A stretch of DNA of 8,515 nt from Azoarcus sp. (GTDB taxonomy: Bacteria > Pseudomonadota > Gammaproteobacteria > Burkholderiales > Rhodocyclaceae). The stretch lies in the NCBI GenBank assembly GCA_031268685.1, contig JAIRWW010000255.1:1-8515 (forward strand). Reading direction: 5' to 3'. The first letter of the stretch is position 1. Each line of letters begins with the position of its first letter. Made by a program: the position numbers and the translations under genes. The notes beneath the pieces are model-generated. The model saw only the letters and a program-made list of their open reading frames with translations, searched no databases and had not been told where the DNA came from. This document shows, one piece after another, positions 1 through 6,769 of this stretch.

Positions 1-115
1 AGCCAAAGATCTTCTCGATCAGGCCATCTCCCAAGCTTTCAATTGCATCTCCATTTCAGACATCTCAGGATGGTTCAAACATGATGGATATGCGCAACGT
101 TAAGTTAAACTGCTC
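1..115 (+). mobile_element. Right end of an IS630-like insertion sequence (partial)
   Basis: The window opens inside an insertion sequence that continues to the left. The support is the transposase C-terminus ending at 103, followed by a short AT-rich end. The outer end reads, inward from the junction on the minus strand, GAGCAGTTTAACTTAACG, preceded by TA. IS630/Tc1-type elements insert at TA and duplicate it, so I place the element edge at about 115 with TA at 116-117 as the target duplication. The left inverted repeat is outside the window, so the exact edge is inferred. The element interrupts the helicase gene on the minus strand. Confidence 0.55.
2..103 (+). CDS. IS630-family transposase, C-terminal 33 residues (partial, 5' end outside window)
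   Basis: An open frame enters from the left edge at base 2 and stops at TAA 101-103. The visible protein ends with SDISGWFKHDGYAQR. This matches the typical tail of IS630-family DDE transposases, in which a residue-poor helix is followed by a GWF.H.GY-type ending, often written as ADAxGWFxHCGY. The catalytic DDE residues lie upstream and cannot be seen. The frame is too short for family assignment by anything except this tail, so the call rests on recognising the motif. The protein would catalyse cut-and-paste movement of the element that disrupts the neighbouring helicase gene. Whether the transposase is intact is unknown. Confidence 0.6.
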   Translation, partial: AKDLLDQAISQAFNCISISDISGWFKHDGYAQR

Positions 116-2649
116 TAAAATCCAGGACAGGTAGCGAATCCCCCCCCAACGACGCAACCGATGGCTTTGTAGATCGTCCAGCCGTTGCTGTGGCGTTTGT
201 GAAGGCGCTCAACATAAGTTGACAGTTGCTTGCGCACTTGACTCAGTTGTCGGGCTTTTGCTTCCCAGCCAGCAGCGTCGACTTCACCTTTGGACTCCCA
301 GGACTTCTGGAGCTGGCTCAACACGTCGAGCTTGCGACTCTTGTTTGAATGCAGTGCAAGGCAGAACTCCCCGAGCCCCACTTCGCGCAGACGACGGAAG
401 ACCACATCCAGTGCAGCAATCTTTTCGGCCACGAAGAGCACGCGTTTGTCCTCAGCCAAGCACTGCGCAATCAGATTGGCGATGGTCTGGCTCTTGCCAG
501 TACCAGGCGGGCCAATCAACACGAAGTCTTTGCCTTTGGCGGCCGCCATCACCGCGGACAGCTGGGATGAATCAGCAGGGAGCGGGCTGAACACCTGCTG
601 TGGCGGGTAGTCGATGTCCAGTCTGCGCACGTCGGGGAAGGGCGTTGTGGAGGGATAGGGCTCGCGCGGCGTGTCGATCAGGTGCGCCACCACCGGCGAC
701 TTGCGCAAGTCATCGGTGCGATCTGTCAAGTCTTTCCACATCAGGTACTTGGCAAAGGAAAACATCGACAGCACGACGTCTTCACTGACTTCCCAGCCTC
801 TGATGTCTTTGATGGCGCTGCGAACACGCTTCCAGATGCCTGCGATGTCCAGACCGGACTCATCACGCGGCAGGTCGCCAGCGGTAATGCCCAAATCCAG
901 TTGGAAGTCCTGGCGTAGCATCTCGACCAGCGTTGGATTGAACAGCGCCTCATCTTCATGCTCTTGCAGCGTGAACCCCGAACGAACGCTTTTTCGATTC
1001 AACGTGATGGGCAGCAGGATCAAGGGCGCTTTGATGCGGGAGTCCGGTTTGTCAGGACGGCTCCAGATCAGGAAACCGAGCGCGATGAAGAGTGTATTGG
1101 CACCACCTTCCTGCATCGCGTTGCGGGCACTCCTATACAGCTCAACCAAACGACCTTCCAGTTCTTGATCTTCCAATCGGATGAAGACCTCTCGGCGCTT
1201 CAGAGCATCTATCGCATGCGCTTTGCAAAGGTCCTCAAGGCTTCTGGCTTCATGCAGTTGCTGGCTTCGAGGGTCTTGGCCCTGCATCAGTGCAGGGCTG
1301 GGCAGGAGCTTGATCGTTTGTCCTTCGGCCAGGGTGTCTTCCAACGCAGGCGCCGCCACGTCCAGCAGCAACGCCTTCTTCCCCGGTTTGAAGTTCAACA
1401 GCGTGTTTCTCAGCGAGAGATCGAGCAGTTTGCGCTGCCAACGAGCCAGCCGGTCTTTGGGGTCCAACTCGGATGCCGGCGTGTCGGCGATCATATCGTC
1501 GGGTAGATCAGGTGCTTCTTCAATGCCGATTGTTGGTTCTGGTTCCTCCCCCGCAAGTGGTACCGCCTCTGCGGCAACGTGTGTCTGAGCAAGCGGTTTG
1601 ATGCGCGACATGCGCGCGCGCTTCACGTCGATGACCAGTTCAAACTTGTCTTCCTCCTCCTCCGACAACTGACGGCCTGCGTTGGCGATAGCCTGGCTGA
1701 AATTCACAGCGTGGCCCTGTGCCGCGAGGGTTGTTTCAAAGACCAACATCTCCTGCAACTTCAACCGCTTTCTCACCGCAGTGATGTCATCTACCACAGA
1801 TGTAGAGAATTCCTCGTCCCTCAGCCATACACCGACAAATGCGTGCTCACGGGTGAATACCAGCAAGGGATTGAGGTGGGCCTGCTCCAAGCAGGCGGCG
1901 AACAGCAGCGCAAGATCAAGGCAAGTGGCCAAGCCGCCATCGAGCACCTGTGAAGGACTGCGAACCTTTTGGCCAGTGTGTTCGAAACTGGCGGGCGGGA
2001 GAGCGTAGTTGAGCTTGCGCTGGAGCACAGCGGCCCAGATGCCCGATGCCAGTTCCCATGCCCGTTTTGAACCTTGGGTGTAGCCGTCGATCGAACCGGA
2101 CTTGCCTGCCGATTGCAATGCCAGGGCTGCCCCCTTAAGCAATCGATCGATGGCCGGATCGTTTGGCTGAACGAACGCCGCCACCATTTCTGGCAGATGT
2201 CCAATGCCACCCCATTGATTACGCGCCAGCAGCTCTACGATGGCATCGTGTCTTGCGAGGACGTCATCCGATTGTTTGCGACTGCGAAGCTCGAAATGCA
2301 GCGAAGCCGATTCCGATTCCGTCAACCGTGAAAGGAGGGCGCCATCCAACTGCACGTCGAGATCACGCAGGTGATAGTTCTCTCCTGCGCCCACCGATTC
2401 CACGTTCCAGACGCAAGACTTTACGAACGGCGGCTCGGAAGCCAGTTGAACGGTCAACTCGCTGATCGGAAACAAGGTCTCATTGACGATGACCAGTTCA
2501 TGCAACGCGGGCACCGCATTCTGAAAGGCTGCGAGGTTCAGTTTTTTCGCGGCGCTTATCTGTAATCGAACCGTGGGTGGCGGCGCCTCGGAAACAGCAG
2601 GACTTTCGGACGTATCAGCCTCTGCCGATTGACTTGACTCCTTTGTCAT
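115..2649 (-). pseudogene. DUF4011 helicase of Hhe-like anti-phage type, 3' part lost to an IS insertion
   Basis: The visible frame encodes 844 residues. Family members are usually far longer (about 1,500-2,000) and carry a complete SF1 helicase core, often with a C-terminal Vsr-like nuclease. From the N-terminus I see a low-complexity acidic start (1-25), a beta-rich region (about 30-125), and a transglutaminase-like block (about 230-290, Cys243 in GLATCLDLALLFAACLE and His269 in EHAFVGVW). DUF4011 begins with DRLARWQRKLLDLSLRNTLL at about 400. Walker A GPPGTGKS is at 713-720 and motif Ia FVAEK at about 739. Walker B and motifs III-VI are absent because the frame ends at TAG 115-117, at the IS edge. 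The start at 2649 is preferred over an ATG 17 codons upstream because AAAAGGAGAA lies just 5' of it. Such proteins act in the cytoplasm against phage. This copy is probably inactive unless the IS excises. The 844-residue product could still be translated. Confidence 0.8.
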
Positions 2650-2654
2650 GCACG

Positions 2655-2664
2655 TTCTCCTTTT
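2655..2664 (-). promoter_or_regulatory. Strong ribosome binding site of the helicase gene
   Basis: On the minus strand AAAAGGAGAA precedes the ATG at 2649 by about 5-6 bases. It decides the start in favour of the protein beginning MTKESSQSAE rather than the upstream in-frame ATG at 2700, whose extra 17 residues (MLQNSSRAAIRPKRRTC) would run through this site and look like translated leader. Confidence 0.75.
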
Positions 2665-2709
2665 CGGCCTTATCGCAGCACGCGAAGAATTTTGTAACAA
2701 TTTTTGATC

Positions 2710-2730
2710 CAGTTCGCCTCGACCGAACTG
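2710..2730. repeat. Inverted repeat, 7-bp arms, upstream of the helicase gene
   Basis: CAGTTCG (2710-2716) and CGAACTG (2724-2730) are perfect inverse complements separated by 7 bases. The dyad lies about 60-80 bp upstream of the helicase start, where an operator or promoter-linked site could be. No T-run follows on either strand close enough to suggest a terminator. Its function is unknown and it may be chance. Confidence 0.4.
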
Positions 2731-2748
2731 CCAGTCTGGGTGGCCGAG

Positions 2749-2781
2749 CGGTCGCTTGTGGCTTTGCTTGGCGAACGACCG
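2749..2781. repeat. Inverted repeat CGGTCG/CGACCG, possibly part of a dispersed intergenic repeat
   Basis: CGGTCG at 2749-2754 and CGACCG at 2776-2781 are inverse complements 21 bases apart. The surrounding text, with GCGAACGACCGG, resembles dispersed intergenic repeats that I remember from several proteobacteria. This is pattern memory only. No second copy exists in the window. Confidence 0.25.
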
Positions 2782-3027
2782 GTTGAGACCCTCACGAAAG
2801 TTCTGACTTCAAGTACAAATTACTGACCCACAAGCAACTCTACACTATGCCTCCAGCCTCAAGGATTGTCCCAGCCGTCACGATCAGGGCAATCGCGCGA
2901 ATGCCGTTATCGTACACGCCAAAACATTTTGGTTTATATTCAAAGACTTATGCAAAGAACCGCTCTCAGTCTTTTGTTTTATGTAGCTTCCTGTCTTTTT
3001 GAGGCGACTCATGGAGACGGCAAGCAA

Positions 3028-3227
3028 ACTACGACTGGCGGATGTGTGTCTCGCTGACCTGCCCGCGCCAAGTATGCCGCTCACAATCTCGCCGTGCTCA
3101 AGCACATGACAGTCAATCTCATTCGTCTCGATCCCATCCCGCGCAAAGGCGGCATCAAGCTGCGACGACTCGTCGCCGCAAATCCGATCTCTATCGCGAA
3201 CGCCTGTCCGGTATGGATGTGTGGCGG
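3028..3227 (+). pseudogene. Frame-broken relic of an ISAs1-like transposase C-terminus
   Basis: Three successive frames of the + strand together read like one transposase tail. About 3029-3066 gives LRLADVCLADLPA in one frame. About 3061-3177 gives ARAKYAAHNLAVLKHM and then NLIRLDPIPRKGGIKLRRL in the next. About 3180-3215 gives KSDLYRERLSGM in the third. ISAs1-family transposases end in this style: an LDV.F.ED-like segment, then NLAVLRHxALNLxR, a GIK.RRL basic patch, and finally a short Y..LLG tail. The two frame changes, the stop codon upstream in the middle frame (TGA at 3055) and the lack of the N-terminal part show that it is decayed. No inverted repeats are evident. The family assignment is by motif recall. 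Confidence 0.5.
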
Positions 3228-3363
3228 CAAGGGGTGGGTTCGTGCGTTTGCCCTGGCCGCCCGGCCTTGGATCTGTTTCGCGCCGAGGTATCTTGATCCA
3301 TCGGCCTGCCCAGAACATATAACCCCGGATACATAGCCAACGCTCTGCAATTACGCAAAATTT

Positions 3364-3388
3364 GATACTTCGTCCCTGACGAAGGATC
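3364..3388. repeat. Dyad/hairpin upstream of glmU (10-bp arms, one mismatch)
   Basis: GATACTTCGT (3364-3373) and ACGAAGGATC (3379-3388) are inverse complements except for one pair, with a 5-base loop. The dyad sits just upstream of the proposed glmU promoter. It lacks a following T-run, so it is a poor intrinsic terminator on either strand. It may be a protein-binding site, or a hairpin in a transcript coming from the left. Confidence 0.45.
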
Positions 3389-3416
3389 TGGCCTTAAACG
3401 GCGGCCCTGCCCCACA

Positions 3417-3425
3417 TGCTAGAAT
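3417..3425 (+). promoter_or_regulatory. Possible extended -10 promoter for glmU
   Basis: TGCTAGAAT at 3417-3425 fits an extended -10 (TGN followed by TAGAAT). It would start transcription near 3432, giving a leader of about 20 bases before the glmU ATG. No good -35 stands at 16-18 bp spacing. TTAAAC at 3394-3399 is 20 bases away. The extended -10 could compensate for this. A promoter is needed somewhere here because nothing to the left reads toward glmU except decayed sequence. Confidence 0.4.
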
Positions 3426-3450
3426 CGCGCGATTTATTTCTGGAACATCC

Positions 3451-4806
3451 ATGGAAGTCGTGATTCTCGCCGCCGGGCAGGGTAAGCGCATGCGCTCGGT
3501 TCTGCCCAAGGTTTTGCAACCGCTTGCTGGCAAGCCCTTGCTTGCGCATGTATTGGCGAGCGCCCGCGCGCTCGATCCGCGGCGGATTTGCGTGGTGTAC
3601 GGACATGGCGGCGAGGCGGTGCGCGCCCGGTTCGATGCGCCGGATATCGTATGGGTGGAGCAAAGCGCCCAACTCGGCACCGGTCACGCCGTGCAGCAGG
3701 CTTTGCCGCATTTGAGCGGCGAGCGGACGATGGTGCTCTATGGAGACGTGCCCCTGATCGGCGCTTCCACGCTGGCGAGGCTGGCCGCGGCGGCGGGGCG
3801 GGGGCGGCTGGCCCTGCTCACGGTGGAACTGGACGATCCGTCCGGTTATGGCCGCATCCTGCGCGATGCCAATGGCCGCGTGACGCGCATCGCCGAAGAA
3901 AAGGACGCAAGCAGGGATGAGCGCCTCGTGCGCGAGATCAACACCGGCATTCTCGTCGCGCCAACAGACATGCTGCGCGATTGGCTGGCCCGCATCGGCA
4001 ACGGCAACGCTCAGGGCGAGTATTACCTTACCGATATCGTCGGCCTGGCTGTCGAGGCGGGGATCGAAGTCCTTACCGCAGCGCCCGGTGATGCCGACGA
4101 GACGCTGGGCGTCAACAGCAAGGAACAACTTGCCGTCATCGAACGGGCTTACCAGGCGCGCGCCGCGCGCAGGCTTCTGGACGATGGCGTAACGCTCGCC
4201 GATCCGGCGCGCTTCGACGTGCGCGGCGAACTCTTTTGCGGACGCGATGTGGAGATAGACGTCAATTGCGTGTTCGAGGGCCGGGTCGAACTGGGCGATG
4301 GCGTAATCGTCGGGGCCAACTGTGTGTTGCGCGATGTCCGCATTGGCGCAGGCTCGCGCGTGGCGCCGTTTTCACACCTGGATGGCGCGGCCATGGGCGA
4401 GGCATGCGTGGTCGGCCCGTATGCCCGCATCCGGCCTGGCACAGTGCTTGGCGACGGCGTGCATGTGGGAAATTTCGTCGAAATCAAGAACAGCAGCTTT
4501 GCCGAACAATCCAAAGCCAACCATCTGGCCTATGTGGGGGATGCCGATGTCGGCGCGCGGGTTAATATCGGCGCGGGCGTCATCACCTGCAATTACGATG
4601 GGGCCAACAAATACCGTACCGAGATCGGCGACGATGCTTTCATCGGCTCAGATACACAACTGGTGGCGCCGGTGCGGATCGGCCGCGGCGCTACGCTTGG
4701 CGCTGGCACGACGCTGACCCGGGATGCGCCGCCCGGACAACTCACGATTTCCCGTGCCAGACAGCAAAGTTATGCGGGCTGGACGCGGCCAGAAAAAAAG
4801 AAGTGA
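3451..4806 (+). CDS. glmU: Bifunctional N-acetylglucosamine-1-phosphate uridyltransferase / glucosamine-1-phosphate acetyltransferase
   Basis: GlmU carries out the last two steps to UDP-GlcNAc in the cytoplasm. It acetylates glucosamine-1-phosphate with acetyl-CoA, then transfers UMP from UTP, feeding peptidoglycan and LPS synthesis. The 451 residues match the usual length of about 455. The N-terminal pyrophosphorylase domain (1 to about 225) shows LAAGQGKRM (6-14; Lys where the consensus often has Thr), Lys20, QLGTG (74-78), YGD (97-99), SGYG (131-134) and Asn164. The left-handed beta-helix acetyltransferase domain follows from about 248. It retains the expected active-site set, judged from the E. 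coli enzyme: Arg328, Lys346, His358, Tyr361, Asn372, Asn381-Tyr382 and Arg435. The tail WTRPEKKK is typical. The ATG at 3451 has only a weak purine-rich site (TGGAA) upstream, but it begins directly at the conserved N-terminus. The gene appears intact and is followed 36 bp later by glmS, probably as one transcript. Confidence 0.97.
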   Translation: MEVVILAAGQGKRMRSVLPKVLQPLAGKPLLAHVLASARALDPRRICVVYGHGGEAVRARFDAPDIVWVEQSAQLGTGHAVQQALPHLSGERTMVLYGDVPLIGASTLARLAAAAGRGRLALLTVELDDPSGYGRILRDANGRVTRIAEEKDASRDERLVREINTGILVAPTDMLRDWLARIGNGNAQGEYYLTDIVGLAVEAGIEVLTAAPGDADETLGVNSKEQLAVIERAYQARAARRLLDDGVTLADPARFDVRGELFCGRDVEIDVNCVFEGRVELGDGVIVGANCVLRDVRIGAGSRVAPFSHLDGAAMGEACVVGPYARIRPGTVLGDGVHVGNFVEIKNSSFAEQSKANHLAYVGDADVGARVNIGAGVITCNYDGANKYRTEIGDDAFIGSDTQLVAPVRIGRGATLGAGTTLTRDAPPGQLTISRARQQSYAGWTRPEKKK

Positions 4807-4830
4807 CCTGGCTTAGTCCACCTTGCTCCC

Positions 4831-4836
4831 AGGAGG
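4831..4836 (+). promoter_or_regulatory. Ribosome binding site of glmS
   Basis: A consensus AGGAGG lies 6 bases before the glmS ATG at 4843, in the 36-bp gap after glmU. The gap has no terminator-like hairpin, which supports co-transcription of glmU and glmS. Confidence 0.8.
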
Positions 4837-4842
4837 ATTCGC

Positions 4843-6687
4843 ATGTGCGGCATCGTTACTGCCATTGCTACCCGTAATGTCGTTCCCATTCTTATCGAAG
4901 GTTTGCGCAGGCTCGAATATCGCGGTTATGACTCGGCCGGGCTGGCCGTGCTTGGCGAGGAAGGCGAGGATTGCGGCAAGCTCGTGCGTTTGCGGGCCTG
5001 TGGACGTGTAGCCAGACTGGCCGATCTGGCCGAGGCCCGGCAGCTGTCGTCGTCGCTGGGCATCGCCCACACGCGCTGGGCAACCCATGGCGCGCCGTCG
5101 GAGGGCAATGCGCATCCGCATGTGTCGGAGGATGTGGCCGTTGTGCATAACGGCATCATCGAAAACTTCGAGGCGCTCAGGGCCGCCTTGCGGGCGCGGG
5201 GTTATGTGTTTGTCTCCGATACCGACACCGAGGCCGTCGCGCACCTGATCCATGACAAGCTGCGCGGAACGGGCGATTTGCTCGAAGCCGTGCGCCTAGC
5301 CGTCGCCGAGTTGGAAGGCGCATATGCGCTTGGTGTGATTTCGGCATCCGATCCGGCGCGGGCGGTGGTGGTGCGCTGCGGCGCGCCCTTGTTGCTGGGC
5401 ATCGGCGACGACGGCAGCTACGCAGCTTCCGATGCTGCGGCGCTCCTCCAGGTGACGCGCAAGGTGGTGTACCTTGAAGAAGGCGATCTTGCCGAGCTGT
5501 GCCGCGACGGCTACCGCATCGTGCGCGCCAACGGCAGCACTGTGGAGCGCGCGGTGCATATTTCCAGCCTTGCCGCCGATGCGGTGGAACTGGGGCCGTA
5601 CCGCCATTTCATGCAGAAGGAAATCTTCGAGCAGCCAGAGGCGCTGGCCAACACGCTTGGACTTGTGACTGGCGGCAGCGCTGTGTCGCCACAATATTTC
5701 GGCACGGAAGCAGAGGAAGTCTTCTCCGGCGCGCGCCGGGTACAGATACTCGCCTGCGGCACCAGCTACCATGCGGGGCTGGTGGCGCGCTACTGGCTGG
5801 AGGGGCTGGCGGGCCTGCCCTGCGCTGTGGACATCGCCAGCGAATATCGTTACCGCAAGCCGGTGGCCAGCAGCGATACGCTGGTCGTGGCAGTGTCGCA
5901 GTCCGGCGAAACGGCCGATACGCTGGCCGCGCTCAAATATGCGCATTCCCTGGGGATGACTCGCACGCTGGCGATCTGCAACGTACCGGAATCAGCCATC
6001 GTGCGCGAGGCGGCGCTGCACTTCATCACCCGCGCCGGCCCCGAAATCGGCGTGGCTTCGACCAAGGCATTCACAACCCAGCTTGCTGCGTTCGCCCTGC
6101 TCACCATGGCGCTGGCCAAACTCGGCGGAAAGCTTGCGCCCGCCACGGAAGAGCACCACCTGGAAGCGCTGCGCCACTTGCCGGTCGCCGTGCGGAAAGT
6201 GCTCGAACTCGAACCTGAAATAGCGCAATGGGCGCAACATTTTGCGAGCAAAGAGCACGCCCTCTTTCTCGGGCGCGGACAGCACTGGCCGATAGCAATG
6301 GAAGGCGCGCTCAAACTCAAAGAGATTTCATATATTCACGCCGAGGCTTACGCCGCGGGGGAACTCAAGCACGGGCCGCTTGCGCTGGTCGACGAGCGCA
6401 TGCCGGTCATTGCGGTATCGCCCGCCGACGAACTCTTGGAAAAACTCAAATCCAACTTGCAGGAAGTCCGCGCCCGCGGCGGCGAACTTTACGTATTCGC
6501 CGACCCGGGCGGCGAGATAGGCGGCTCCGGAAACGTACATATCCTGCGCATGCCTGAGCACTACGGCATGCTGTCGCCGGTGCTGCACATCGTACCGTTG
6601 CAATTGCTCGCTTATCATGTAGCGCTGGTGCGAGGGACTGACGTCGATAAACCGCGCAATCTCGCCAAAAGCGTGACTGTCGAGTAA
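4843..6687 (+). CDS. glmS: Glutamine--fructose-6-phosphate aminotransferase (isomerizing)
   Basis: GlmS takes ammonia from glutamine and makes glucosamine-6-phosphate from fructose-6-phosphate, the entry step to UDP-GlcNAc. The 614 residues compare with 609 in E. coli. The class II glutaminase domain (1 to about 240) begins MCGIV, so Cys2 becomes the N-terminal nucleophile after Met removal. It also shows RWATHG (78-83) and HNGIIEN (102-108). Two SIS sugar-isomerase domains follow: ACGTSYHAG (304-312), SQSGET (352-357) and STKAFTTQ (406-413) in the first, and [18 protein letters not shown] (477-494) with [14 protein letters not shown] (499-512) in the second. The C-terminus NLAKSVTVE is the conserved substrate-covering tail that includes the catalytic Lys (Lys609 here). 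The start is fixed by the Cys requirement and by AGGAGG upstream. No glmS ribozyme is visible in the 36-bp leader, as expected outside Gram-positive bacteria. The gene is intact. Confidence 0.97.
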   Translation: MCGIVTAIATRNVVPILIEGLRRLEYRGYDSAGLAVLGEEGEDCGKLVRLRACGRVARLADLAEARQLSSSLGIAHTRWATHGAPSEGNAHPHVSEDVAVVHNGIIENFEALRAALRARGYVFVSDTDTEAVAHLIHDKLRGTGDLLEAVRLAVAELEGAYALGVISASDPARAVVVRCGAPLLLGIGDDGSYAASDAAALLQVTRKVVYLEEGDLAELCRDGYRIVRANGSTVERAVHISSLAADAVELGPYRHFMQKEIFEQPEALANTLGLVTGGSAVSPQYFGTEAEEVFSGARRVQILACGTSYHAGLVARYWLEGLAGLPCAVDIASEYRYRKPVASSDTLVVAVSQSGETADTLAALKYAHSLGMTRTLAICNVPESAIVREAALHFITRAGPEIGVASTKAFTTQLAAFALLTMALAKLGGKLAPATEEHHLEALRHLPVAVRKVLELEPEIAQWAQHFASKEHALFLGRGQHWPIAMEGALKLKEISYIHAEAYAAGELKHGPLALVDERMPVIAVSPADELLEKLKSNLQEVRARGGELYVFADPGGEIGGSGNVHILRMPEHYGMLSPVLHIVPLQLLAYHVALVRGTDVDKPRNLAKSVTVE

Positions 6688-6715
6688 ATTGCGCGAGGAG
6701 CCGGTGTTGGAGTGC
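6652..6715 (+). other. Tn7 attachment-site region at the end of glmS (unoccupied)
   Basis: The last 12 codons of glmS (6652-6687, encoding [11 protein letters not shown] and stop) correspond to the conserved segment recognised by TnsD of Tn7-type transposons. Insertion normally occurs about 25 bp beyond the stop, here near 6712. The sequence goes straight on to the next gene without a TGTGGGCGG-like Tn7 end, so the site looks empty. The recognition sequence and insertion distance are known from E. coli. That it works here is inference. Confidence 0.5.
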
Positions 6716-6734
6716 GCGGACAGCAACGGTAAGC

Positions 6735-6740
6735 GATAAT
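6735..6740 (+). promoter_or_regulatory. Possible -10 box of the nitronate monooxygenase-like gene
   Basis: GATAAT at 6735-6740, in the 82-bp gap after glmS, is a good -10 match and would start transcription about 23 bases before the next ATG. The only -35-like sequence, TTGGAG at 6707-6712, is 22 bases away, which is too far, so the call is weak. No hairpin plus T-run terminator was found after glmS, and read-through from glmS is also possible. Confidence 0.25.
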
Positions 6741-6769
6741 GGCGGCCCGCGTCAGAACGGATATGGCTA

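Larger units (their letters stand above)
2665..3450. other. Gene-poor accessory spacer between the helicase gene and glmU
   Basis: I see no convincing intact gene in this 0.8 kb. Short open frames exist on both strands, but they lack recognisable motifs or good ribosome sites. The stretch holds two inverted repeats near 2710-2781, an AT-rich part near 2900-3000 including runs of T and A, a broken transposase relic at about 3028-3227, a near-perfect dyad at 3364-3388 and a possible glmU promoter at 3420. The mixture of AT-rich and GC-rich patches with an IS relic suggests a zone where elements have inserted and decayed. Confidence 0.6.

Noticed and set aside
2650..2700. Upstream ATG at 2700 as the helicase start
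   Set aside because: The extra 17 residues would be encoded across the strong Shine-Dalgarno of the ATG at 2649, which marks the true start.
2737..2800. GGTGGCCGAGCGG resembles the D-arm region of a tRNA-Ser or tRNA-Leu
   Set aside because: No matching acceptor stem, no proper GGTTCGAATCC-type T-arm and no plausible anticodon stem could be found around it.
2884..3318. 144-codon open frame on the minus strand
   Set aside because: Its protein has no recognisable motif and overlaps the transposase relic on the opposite strand. It is best explained as chance.
3394..4128. 244-codon open frame antisense to glmU
   Set aside because: It mirrors the codon bias of a high-GC gene. glmU on the + strand is unmistakable and the antisense product has no family features.
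4807..4842. glmS riboswitch/ribozyme
   Set aside because: The leader between glmU and glmS is only 36 bases, too short, and such ribozymes belong to Gram-positive glmS genes.
5296..5946. 216-codon open frame antisense to glmS
   Set aside because: Shadow frame of glmS in high-GC sequence with no motif of its own.
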